Shown piece by piece: positions 31,819 through 38,625 of a stretch of 64,000 nt of DNA. The stretch lies in the NCBI RefSeq assembly GCF_029846175.1, contig NZ_JARWAC010000016.1, forward strand, positions 248,001 through 312,000. Direction: 5' to 3'. Origin of the DNA: Sphaerisporangium sp. TRM90804. Its GTDB lineage: Bacteria; Actinomycetota; Actinomycetes; Streptosporangiales; Streptosporangiaceae. The translations under genes were made by a program, and so were the position numbers. The notes under the pieces are model-generated. The model ran no database searches and was not told where the DNA came from. It was given only the letters and a program-made list of their open reading frames with translations. The stretch's first letter is position 1, and every line of letters starts with the position of its first letter.

Positions 31819-32838
31819 GTGATCAGAATCACACGTGCCCTGCCGATCCTCCTGCTGACGACCCTTCTGGCCGCCTGCGGCCAAGCCGAGGGCTCCGCCG
31901 CTCCGGGTGAGGGCGAGGTGACCGAGCTGCGTTACCAGGGCAGCGTCGGCGCCGTCTCCTTCCCCGAGCTGGCGCAGGAGCTCGGCTTCCTCGACGGCGT
32001 CAGGCTGAGGTGGGTCGGCGACACCATCTCCGGTCCCCAGGACATCCAGTCGGTCGCCACCGGGCAGATCGACTTCGGCGGCGCGTTCAACGGCGCCGTC
32101 ATCAAGCTCAAGGCGGCCAGGGCGCCCATCACGGCGGTGATCGGCTACTACGGCTCCGACGAGAAGAGCTTCAGCGGGTACTACGTCACCGAGGACAGCC
32201 CGATCAGGACGGCCCGCGACCTCATCGGCAAGAAGATCGCGGTGAACACCCTCGGCGCGCACCACGAGGCCGTGATCAAGGAGTACCTCAAGCGCGGCGG
32301 CCTGACGCCGGCCGAGATCGACCAGGTGGAGCTGGTCGTCGTGCCGCCCGTCAACACCGAGCAGGCCCTGCGCCAGCACCGGCTCGACGTGGGCACCCTC
32401 GGCGGGGTGCTCAAGGACAAGGCGCTGGAGCGCGGCGGCCTGCGGCCGCTGTTCACCGACGTCGAGCTGTTCGGCCCGTTCACGGCCGGCTCCGTCGTGC
32501 TGCGCGACGACTTCATCAAGCGCAACCCCACCACGACGAGGAAGTTCGTGGCGGGGTTCGCCAGGGCCGTCGAGTGGACGCAGAGCCGCCCCCGGGAGGA
32601 GGTCGTCGCCGCGTTCCAGCGGATCATCGCCGAGCGCGGGCGCAACGAGGACGCCGGGACGGCCGGCTTCTGGAAGAGCGGCGGCGTCGCCGGCAAGGGC
32701 GGTGTGATCGCCGACCGGGAGTTCCAGACCTGGATCAAATGGCTGGAGCGCGAGGGCGAGATCCGGCCCGGACAGGTGAGCCCCGCCGATCTGTACACCA
32801 ACAGGTTCAACCCCTACGCGAACGGGAGCGTCTCATGA
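31819..32838 (+). CDS. Sulfonate-type ABC transporter substrate-binding lipoprotein (SsuA/TauA/NitT family)
   Basis: A 339-residue lipoprotein: basic start, hydrophobic segment and lipobox LAAC (C20). The mature part has the NMT1/SsuA pattern, e.g. LAQELGFLDGVRLRWVG, IQSVATGQIDFGGAFNGAVI and DLIGKKIAVNTLGA. I prefer GTG at 31819 (GAGGA at 31806-31810) because it places the signal peptide at the very N-terminus; a GTG 42 bases upstream is also in frame. The Cys leader peptide upstream and the TauD-type enzyme nearby favour an organosulfur substrate (sulfonate or taurine), although related proteins carry nitrate, thiamine precursors or riboflavin. Confidence 0.85.
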   Translation: MIRITRALPILLLTTLLAACGQAEGSAAPGEGEVTELRYQGSVGAVSFPELAQELGFLDGVRLRWVGDTISGPQDIQSVATGQIDFGGAFNGAVIKLKAARAPITAVIGYYGSDEKSFSGYYVTEDSPIRTARDLIGKKIAVNTLGAHHEAVIKEYLKRGGLTPAEIDQVELVVVPPVNTEQALRQHRLDVGTLGGVLKDKALERGGLRPLFTDVELFGPFTAGSVVLRDDFIKRNPTTTRKFVAGFARAVEWTQSRPREEVVAAFQRIIAERGRNEDAGTAGFWKSGGVAGKGGVIADREFQTWIKWLEREGEIRPGQVSPADLYTNRFNPYANGSVS

Positions 32839-32924
32839 ACAGCCGCGCCGGGACCGGCCGCCGCGTGGGAGCGGCCGGCGGACGCCGTGAGCACCGCCGC
32901 CGCCCGGAAGGGAGGGCGTCGTGA
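32835..32924 (+). CDS. Possible 29-aa Arg-rich coupling ORF between ssuA- and ssuB-like genes
   Basis: An ORF starting MNSRAGTGRR overlaps the upstream stop (ATGA at 32835-32838), and its own stop overlaps the next start (GTGA at 32921-32924). It could carry ribosomes across the 82-base gap for translational coupling. The peptide is arginine-rich and resembles no family I know; it may be chance in GC-rich DNA. Confidence 0.25.
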   Translation: MNSRAGTGRRVGAAGGRREHRRRPEGRAS

Positions 32925-33751
32925 CCGCCGTCGCCCAGGCCACGCGCACGAAGATCCGCGTCAGGCGGGTGGGCAAGACCTTCCCGGTCAGGGACGCCGG
33001 CGGCCCGTTCCGCGCGCTCGACCGCGTCGACCTCGACGTCCGCGAGGGGGAGTTCCTCACCCTGGTCGGGCCCAGCGGCTGCGGCAAGTCCACGCTGCTC
33101 GACCTCGTCGCCGGCCTCACCGCCCCGACCGCCGGCGAGATCCTCATCGACGGCGTCCCGGTCACCGGGCCGGGCCTGGACCGCGGGGTCGTCTTCCAGC
33201 AGTACGCGCTGTTCCCCTGGCGCACGGCCGTCGCCAACGTCGCCTTCGGGCTGGAGGCCAAGGCCGTGCCGAGGCGGGAGCGGGAGGAGCGGGCGCGGCA
33301 CTACCTCGGCCTGGTGGGGCTGTCCGGCTTCGAGCGCCGCTACCCGCACGAGCTGTCGGGCGGCATGCGGCAGCGGGTGGCCATCGCCCGCAGCCTCGCC
33401 TACGACCCCGACGTGCTGCTGATGGACGAGCCGTTCGCCGCGCTGGACGCCCAGACCCGCGAGTCGCTCCAGGAGGAGCTGCTGCACATCTGGCAGAAGA
33501 CCGGCAAGACGATCATCTTCATTACGCACGGCATCGACGAGGCCGTCTACCTGGGGCAGCGGGTGGCCGTCATGACCTCCCGACCCGGACGGATCAAGGA
33601 GATCGTCTCCGTCGGCTTCGAGTCGCGCGAGGGCGACCTGCGGGCCGACCCCGCGTTCGGCGCGTACCGCCACCACGTGTGGACGCTGCTGCGCGACGAG
33701 GTGGCGGCGGCACAGGTACTGGACCGAAAGGGAGCGACCTCCGGTGGCTGA
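32921..33751 (+). CDS. Sulfonate-type ABC transporter ATPase (SsuB/TauB family)
   Basis: A 276-residue cytoplasmic ABC ATPase of the NitT/TauT class. Walker A GPSGCGKST is at 50-58, the Q-loop in VVFQQYALFPW, the signature LSGGM at 145-149 (common in this class), Walker B ends with D169-E170 and the switch His is in ITHGIDEAVYLG. The start is GTG at 32921 behind GGGAGGG. It lies between the binding protein and the permease gene, whose start overlaps its end by 8 bases. Confidence 0.92.
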   Translation: MTAVAQATRTKIRVRRVGKTFPVRDAGGPFRALDRVDLDVREGEFLTLVGPSGCGKSTLLDLVAGLTAPTAGEILIDGVPVTGPGLDRGVVFQQYALFPWRTAVANVAFGLEAKAVPRREREERARHYLGLVGLSGFERRYPHELSGGMRQRVAIARSLAYDPDVLLMDEPFAALDAQTRESLQEELLHIWQKTGKTIIFITHGIDEAVYLGQRVAVMTSRPGRIKEIVSVGFESREGDLRADPAFGAYRHHVWTLLRDEVAAAQVLDRKGATSGG

Positions 33752-34760
33752 CACACATCTCGGACTCACCACCACGACGCCGGGCGCGCTGACGGCGCCC
33801 GCCCCGGCGCGGGCCGGCGGGCCGGCGTCCGAGGACCACCCGGGGGAGCGGCACTGGTACGACCTCCCCGACGACGACGCCGCCCCCGAGGAACCGGCGG
33901 ACCTGAGCGACCGGGGGCGTCCCCCCGGCGGGCACGGCGCCGGCCGGGCCCGGCCGGACGCCGCGCCGGCGCGGGCCCGCGCACGGGCCGTGGCCGGGAG
34001 GGCGTGGCGCCTGGCCGGACGGGTGGTGCGCAAGTCGGCGGCGGTGGTGGCGCTGCTGGCGGTCTGGGAGGCGCTGCCCCGGCTCGGGGTCGTCGACCCG
34101 GTGTTCCTGCCGCCGTTCTCCGAGGACCTCGCGGCCGGGTACGACCTGCTGGTGAGCGGCCGGCTGTACGAGCACGTCCAGGCCTCCCTGGTGCGCTCGC
34201 TGTCGGGGTTCGGCCTGGCCATCGCGCTGGCGATCCCGCTCGGCCTGCTCATCGGCTGGTACAAGCCCGTGGCCGACCTCCTCACGCCGCTGCTGGAGCT
34301 GTTCCGCAACACCTCGGCGGTGGCGCTGCTGCCGGTGTTCATCCTCATCCTGGGCCTCGGCGAGACCTCGAAGATCGTCTTCGTGCTGTACGCCTGCTCC
34401 TGGCCGATCCTGCTCAACACCGTCAGCGGCGTGAAGACGGTGGAGCCGCTGCTCGTCAAGTCGGCCCGGTCGATGGGCCTGGGCCCGGTCAGGCTGTTCC
34501 AGAAGGTCATCCTGCCCGCGGCCGTCCCGACGATCTTCACCGGCGTCCGGCTGGCCGGCGCCTACTCCATCCTCGTCCTGCTGTTCGCGGAGATGGTCGG
34601 CGCCAAGGCCGGGCTGGGCTACCTGATCAACGAGTCGCAGTCCAGCTTCCGCATCCACGACATGTACGCGGGGATCATCGCGATCTCCGTGCTCGGCCTG
34701 CTGTTCAACCTGCTGCTCGTCGGCGTGGAACGCCGCTTCTCCACCTGGAGGACCACCTGA
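33744..34760 (+). CDS. Sulfonate-type ABC transporter permease (SsuC/TauC family)
   Basis: A 338-residue permease. The C-terminal 240 residues are a standard BPD_transp_1 domain with the EAA-like loop SARSMGLGPVRLFQKVILP and about six membrane helices. The first 90 or so residues are an unusual hydrophilic extension rich in Pro, Asp, Arg and Ala that precedes the first helix (SAAVVALLAVWEALP); a later start would remove part of it, but none has an obvious ribosome site. The GTG start overlaps the ATPase gene. It completes the importer. Confidence 0.9.
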   Translation: MADTHLGLTTTTPGALTAPAPARAGGPASEDHPGERHWYDLPDDDAAPEEPADLSDRGRPPGGHGAGRARPDAAPARARARAVAGRAWRLAGRVVRKSAAVVALLAVWEALPRLGVVDPVFLPPFSEDLAAGYDLLVSGRLYEHVQASLVRSLSGFGLAIALAIPLGLLIGWYKPVADLLTPLLELFRNTSAVALLPVFILILGLGETSKIVFVLYACSWPILLNTVSGVKTVEPLLVKSARSMGLGPVRLFQKVILPAAVPTIFTGVRLAGAYSILVLLFAEMVGAKAGLGYLINESQSSFRIHDMYAGIIAISVLGLLFNLLLVGVERRFSTWRTT

Positions 34761-34972
34761 CGGCCGCACGACGTCCGCACCTCAACGCCTTCCTCATGGG
34801 GGCCGGCCACCACGAGGCCGCCTGGCGCCACCCGCGCGCCGACCCGGCCCTGGTCGCCGACGTCCGGCACCACCAGCGGCCGGCGCGGATCGCCGAGCGC
34901 GGCGGGCTCGACTCGGCCTCCCGCTACGCCACCCCCCACCCCGCCCCCCTCTGGACAACCCCGGTCTGCTGA
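34757..34972 (+). pseudogene. Truncated remnant of an NtaA/SnaA/DszA-type FMN-dependent monooxygenase
   Basis: The frame reads RRPHLNAFLMGAGHHEAAWR followed by HPRADPALVADVRHHQRPA and RIAERGGLDS. This is the conserved N-terminus of the two-component flavin monooxygenases of the NtaA/SnaA/DszA group, which are about 430-460 residues long. After about 55 residues the similarity stops and the frame ends at 34972. The expected start position carries CTG (34757), overlapping the permease stop. It is therefore a dead 5' stub of a gene that once completed the sulfur operon. A terminator hairpin follows at once. Confidence 0.7.
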
Positions 34973-34983
34973 CCCCGGCAAGA

Positions 34984-35016
34984 AAGGACCGGCCGTCCCG
35001 AGGACGGCCGGTCCTT
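34984..35016 (+). terminator. Rho-independent-like hairpin after the sulfur ABC operon
   Basis: Perfect 15-base arms (34984-34998 and 35002-35016) with a three-base loop. The arm is AAGGACCGGCCGTCC. There is only a short T-poor tail, as is usual in actinomycetes. Confidence 0.8.
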
Positions 35017-35156
35017 CGCATTCCGGCTATGTCGGCCGAATCGTATATCTGTCTTTGAATATTATGTAGATGGCATATCCGTATATGGGTTTGGCGGAGA
35101 AGTCGATTTGAGCATTCCTTTGCCGGTGGTTTGTGTGTGGCAGTAATCTCCCTGCC

Positions 35157-36083
35157 ATGCCGTCGCAAGAGCACGAAGCAATGATCCTCCTCTTCAGGAA
35201 TCGTTCCGAATTGGCGGCCGAATTACTGGGAAAGGCGCTGGGAGTCGCGGTGCCGGCCTACGAGAAGGCGGTGCTCGCGCCGGGAGACCTGACCGAGTGC
35301 CCGCCGGTGGAGTACCAGGCGGACGCGGTCGTCGTCCTGTCCGACGGCGATCCCGTCCTCGCCGTCGTGGTGGAAGTGCAGCGGCATCGCGATCCGCGCA
35401 AGCGCTGGAGCTGGCCCGTGTACCTGGCCTCGATGCGCGCCCGGGTGAAGTGCCCGGCGATCCTGCTCGTCATCTGCACCGATGCCACGACCGCCGCGTG
35501 GTGTGCGAAGTCGATCGACATGGGTCACCCAGGGTGGAGGCTCGCCCCTCCGGTCGCCGGTCCGGAGGCGGTTCCCGTCGTGGTCGATCCGGGCGAGGCC
35601 GCGCGTGCGCCGGAACTGGCGGTTCTCTCCGCCGTGGCCCATGGCGGCGGCCTCGACGCGCCGCCGATTCTGGAGGCGTTGCTGGACGGCTTGGCGAGCG
35701 TCGACGAAGACCGGGCCCGGCTGTACGCTGATTTCGTGCTGATGACGCTTCCTGAAGTGGCTCGAAAGCATATGGAGGTATTAATGGCAGCGGGAACATA
35801 TGAGTACCAAAGCGACTTCGCCAAGAAGTACGTCGCCCACGGCAAGGCCGAAGGTAAGGCGGAAGGCAGGGCCGAGGGTAAGGCGGAAGGCCGGATCGAA
35901 GGCAAGGCAGAAGGCAAGGTCGAGGGTAAGGCCGAGGCCGTCATCCTGATCCTGTCGGGGCGGGGGATCTGGCCCTCGGTTGAGGTACGGGATCGCGTGC
36001 TGGCGTGTACGGATGTGTGGCAGCTCGATGAATGGATCAAGCGGGCCGCGAACGCCGAGGAGGCCGAAGACCTGTTCGTATGA
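35157..36083 (+). CDS. Rpn-like PD-(D/E)XK nuclease-fold protein with Lys-Ala-Glu-Gly repeat tail
   Basis: A 308-residue protein I recognise only as a family type. The segment DGDPVLAVVVEVQRHRD looks like a PD-(D/E)XK nuclease core (D...EVQ), as in Rpn/transposase-like nucleases. The C-terminal third carries about eight K-[AVI]-E-G units (for example KAEGKAEGRAEGKAEG) forming a charged helix, a hallmark of that group. The start ATG 35157 is chosen over a GTG 24 bases upstream. It follows an AT-rich stretch (about 35030-35110) unlike its surroundings, which suggests acquisition by transfer. Function is unknown; recombination-promoting nuclease is the nearest described role. Confidence 0.6.
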   Translation: MPSQEHEAMILLFRNRSELAAELLGKALGVAVPAYEKAVLAPGDLTECPPVEYQADAVVVLSDGDPVLAVVVEVQRHRDPRKRWSWPVYLASMRARVKCPAILLVICTDATTAAWCAKSIDMGHPGWRLAPPVAGPEAVPVVVDPGEAARAPELAVLSAVAHGGGLDAPPILEALLDGLASVDEDRARLYADFVLMTLPEVARKHMEVLMAAGTYEYQSDFAKKYVAHGKAEGKAEGRAEGKAEGRIEGKAEGKVEGKAEAVILILSGRGIWPSVEVRDRVLACTDVWQLDEWIKRAANAEEAEDLFV

Positions 36084-36167
36084 GTGCGCCCCGGCCGATG
36101 GGGCGGTCGGAGCTCCGGTCGGAGCCGGAGGGTGGGCGTCACAGGGTGGCGGAGCTCACGACCCGGG

Positions 36168-36198
36168 CCTGATCGTCTCTGCCGGTGAGGCGATCAGG
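36168..36198. terminator. Candidate hairpin between convergent genes
   Basis: CCTGATCG (36168-36175) and CGATCAGG (36191-36198) form an 8-base stem with a 15-base loop between the stops of the Rpn-like gene and tauD. It is a short stem, so the call is weak. Confidence 0.35.
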
Positions 36199-36206
36199 GC
36201 CGGATC

Positions 36207-37109
36207 CTAGGCTGCGACGGGGGTGTACGCGCGGGCGTCGCCGGTGAGGGCGGTGCTGGGGCGGGCGTCCACGCCTACGGGGATGTCGCCGGCGATGGTG
36301 ACGCGGTGGAGGCGGCGGGGGCGGTCGCCGAAGTCGTGGACGACTCGGTGCTGGGTGGCGCGGTTGTCCCAGATCGCCACGTCGCCGGGGGCCCAGCGCC
36401 AGCGGACGGTGTTCTCCACCTGGGTGACGTTGTCCTGGATCAGCTTGATCACCGAGGCCGAGGTCGTGCTGGAGAGGCCGACCAGGCGCTTGGCGAAGTC
36501 GCCGAGCAGGATCGAGCGTTCGCCCGTCTCGGGGTGAACCCGGACCACCGGGTGCTCGGTCTCGAACACGGTCGAGGCGAAGACCTCGGCGTACGCGCGG
36601 GCGCGCTCGGGGTCGTCGTCGCTGGCGACCTGCGCGTAGTCGTACTGGTTGGTGTGCACCGCGCGCAGCCGGTCGAGCAGCTCGCGCAGCTCGGCGGGCA
36701 GGTGCTCGTAGGCCGTCACGGTGTTGGCCCACAGCGTGTCGCCGCCGGCCGAGGGCACGGTGACGGCGCGCAGCACGGACGCCGCCGGTGGGCGGTCGAC
36801 GAACGTGACGTCGGTGTGCCAGCGGTCGACCTTCTGGCCGCGGCGGTAGTCGAGGTCGAGGATGTGCGCCTCGTCGTCCAGCGCGGGCACGGTCGGGTGC
36901 GCGGTGGTCAGCTCGCCCAGCAGGCGGGCGAAGGCGACCTGGCCCCGCTCGTCCAGGTGGTCCTGGCCGCGGAAGAAGACGACCTTGTGCTGGAGGAGCG
37001 CCAGGCGGATCTCGCCGACGACGTCCGCCGGGAGGTCGCCGCCGAGCCGTGCGCCGGAGATCTCGGCGCCTATGCGTCCCGCTACGGGGGTGGTGACGAT
37101 GGATGACAC
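36207..37109 (-). CDS. tauD: TauD/TfdA-family 2-oxoglutarate/Fe(II) dioxygenase (taurine dioxygenase-like)
   Basis: A 300-residue dioxygenase. The facial triad is H98 and D100 (WHTD) and H254 (WDNRATQH); the 2-oxoglutarate arginine is R269 in RRLHRVTI. TauD converts taurine or related sulfonates to aldehyde and sulfite. The start is GTG at 37109, behind GGAAGGA eight bases upstream; a longer frame to 37169 lacks such a site. A Cys leader peptide (37082-37231) overlaps the start, which supports a role in sulfur nutrition. The substrate could be another sulfonate or alkyl sulfate. Confidence 0.88.
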   Translation of the reverse strand: MSSIVTTPVAGRIGAEISGARLGGDLPADVVGEIRLALLQHKVVFFRGQDHLDERGQVAFARLLGELTTAHPTVPALDDEAHILDLDYRRGQKVDRWHTDVTFVDRPPAASVLRAVTVPSAGGDTLWANTVTAYEHLPAELRELLDRLRAVHTNQYDYAQVASDDDPERARAYAEVFASTVFETEHPVVRVHPETGERSILLGDFAKRLVGLSSTTSASVIKLIQDNVTQVENTVRWRWAPGDVAIWDNRATQHRVVHDFGDRPRRLHRVTIAGDIPVGVDARPSTALTGDARAYTPVAA

Positions 37110-37231
37110 TGTTTCGGTCCTTCCAGGAGAGAAGTATGAGGGTCGAGGCGTTCCTGGAACGGCGTACACAGCGCGCTGGCCACGCGGCAGAAGTCCACGT
37201 GACCCCGGATGAACAGGACCGTGGTCGTCAT
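37082..37231 (-). CDS. Cysteine-containing leader peptide (49 aa) overlapping the tauD start
   Basis: This 49-residue peptide begins MTTTVLFI and contains RGHVDFCRVASALC, the sulfur-leader motif, with Cys at residues 15 and 22 and another near the end. Unlike the usual 20-30-residue leaders it does not stop after the motif; it runs 28 bases into the tauD gene in another frame. Ribosome position on the leader could thus directly control access to the tauD start. Its ATG lies six bases after a -10 box, so it is probably leaderless. Confidence 0.65.
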   Translation of the reverse strand: MTTTVLFIRGHVDFCRVASALCTPFQERLDPHTSLLEGPKQCHPSSPPP

Positions 37232-37237
37232 GCTTCC

Positions 37238-37266
37238 ACGGTAGGTGGGGCCGATCACAAAGTCAA
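37238..37266 (-). promoter_or_regulatory. Promoter of the tauD leader peptide
   Basis: On the minus strand: TTGACT (37266-37261), a 17-base spacer, TACCGT (37243-37238), six bases, then ATG at 37231. Boxes and spacings match the promoter at 31520-31548. Confidence 0.6.
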
Positions 37267-37391
37267 CCAAACAGGTAGGGAATTGGGGTTACTGTGCGGG
37301 CCCGGCCCTTCGTAACCGCTCTGACCTGGTGGAAAGCGGTCGGCGGGCATCAGGCGGACGTCAGGGGACGGTCAGTCGCCGAGCGCGGTGG

Positions 37392-38621
37392 TCACGGTGC
37401 CGTCGTGCCGCTCCGCACGGAGCGACCGGTCTCGGGGCGGGGGGTGGTCGCGAGGCGGCGGGCCAGGCGGCGGCCCCTCTCCTGCATGGGCTTCTCGACG
37501 AAGCGGTACGCGAGCAGGCTCGCGCCCAGGACGAGCCCCAGGATCGCCAGCGCCGCCGCGGCCTGGACCCACGGCGGCGACCAGCGCAGGTCGCCGGTGA
37601 CCACGACGAAGTACCTCAGCAGCGGATGGTGCAGCAGGTAGATCGAGTAGCTGACGACGCCGAGCCAGAGCAGGAAGCGCGGCATGCGGCGGCGGCGCAC
37701 GGCCATCGCCGCGGCGAAGGTCGCGGCGGCGAGCGCGATCGTGGTGGTCCAGACCCCGGGTTGCACCCACCACCACCCCGCCTGGACGGCCCACACCGGG
37801 CTCACCACGACGAGCGCCGCGGCGGCCGCGACCGGCCACAGCGACCCCGACCCCTCCTCCCAGCGGCGGATCGCCGTCCCGGCGAACATCACCGCGAGCA
37901 CGGCGGCCCCGAACCACGGGATGCGACTGCTCAGCAGGAGCAGCGCCAGCGCCATCAGCCCGAGCGCGGCGGCGGCGGCCGTGCGCAGCCTGCCCGAGAC
38001 CAGGCAAGCCATGCCCGCCAGGAACACCGCGCACGAACCCACCGCGACCCAGGGCCCCGTCACCCACGGCGAGGAGACGGCGACCCCGGTGGCGACCGCC
38101 ACCGCGCCGAAGAAGACCGCCGCCGTGCCGCTGTGGCGGTGGACGCGCGCGGTGAACATCGCGGTGACCAGCAGGTAGAAGAGCATCTCGTACGAGAGCG
38201 TCCACATGGTGTCCACGATGCCGCCGACGTTCACGACGTCCAGCAGCATGGTGGCGTGCGCGGCCACCGCCGACACGTCGCGCGGCACGGCCTCGCGCAC
38301 CGGCACCCACCAGGCCAGCGCCAGCACCAGGCCGGCGACCGCCAGGTACAGCGGGTAGAGGCGAAACAGCCGGCTCACCCAGAAGGCGCGGACGTCCCCG
38401 TGCCGCTCCAGCGAGGTGGGGATGATGTAGCCGCTCACCAGGAAGAAGACCAGCACCCCGTACACGCCGAGGTTGAACCAGTACGGCCGCAGCCCCGGCA
38501 CCACCCACGGCAGCATGTGCTCGGCCACCACCGCCATCGCCCCGATGCCGCGAAGCGTGTCCAGCCAGCCCAGCCGGGCCGCCTCCGATCCCGCCGTCCC
38601 CGACGGAGCAGCCGCAACCAT
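37392..38621 (-). CDS. Acyltransferase-3 family membrane protein (OafA/YrhL-like)
   Basis: A 409-residue polytopic protein of the acyltransferase-3 family. The opening LGWLDTLRGIGAMAVVAEHM and later MWTLSYEMLFYLLV and YSIYLLHHPLLRYFV are typical, with about ten membrane helices. These enzymes move acyl groups from cytoplasmic donors to sugars, peptidoglycan or secondary metabolites. The start lies 4 bases after the NACHT gene stop, so it is almost certainly co-transcribed with that gene and the StrR-type regulator. The acceptor is unknown. Confidence 0.88.
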   Translation of the reverse strand: MVAAAPSGTAGSEAARLGWLDTLRGIGAMAVVAEHMLPWVVPGLRPYWFNLGVYGVLVFFLVSGYIIPTSLERHGDVRAFWVSRLFRLYPLYLAVAGLVLALAWWVPVREAVPRDVSAVAAHATMLLDVVNVGGIVDTMWTLSYEMLFYLLVTAMFTARVHRHSGTAAVFFGAVAVATGVAVSSPWVTGPWVAVGSCAVFLAGMACLVSGRLRTAAAAALGLMALALLLLSSRIPWFGAAVLAVMFAGTAIRRWEEGSGSLWPVAAAAALVVVSPVWAVQAGWWWVQPGVWTTTIALAAATFAAAMAVRRRRMPRFLLWLGVVSYSIYLLHHPLLRYFVVVTGDLRWSPPWVQAAAALAILGLVLGASLLAYRFVEKPMQERGRRLARRLATTPRPETGRSVRSGTTAP

Positions 38622-38625
38622 CCGC

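Noticed and set aside
34004-34756. Fusion of the monooxygenase fragment to an upstream coding frame
   Set aside because: Upstream of 34757 that frame is only a shadow of the permease gene, which is clearly coded in another frame.
35845-35935. Short tandem repeats that could suggest a CRISPR or VNTR array
   Set aside because: They are in-frame codons for the KAEG-type helix of the Rpn-like protein, with no spacers of CRISPR size.
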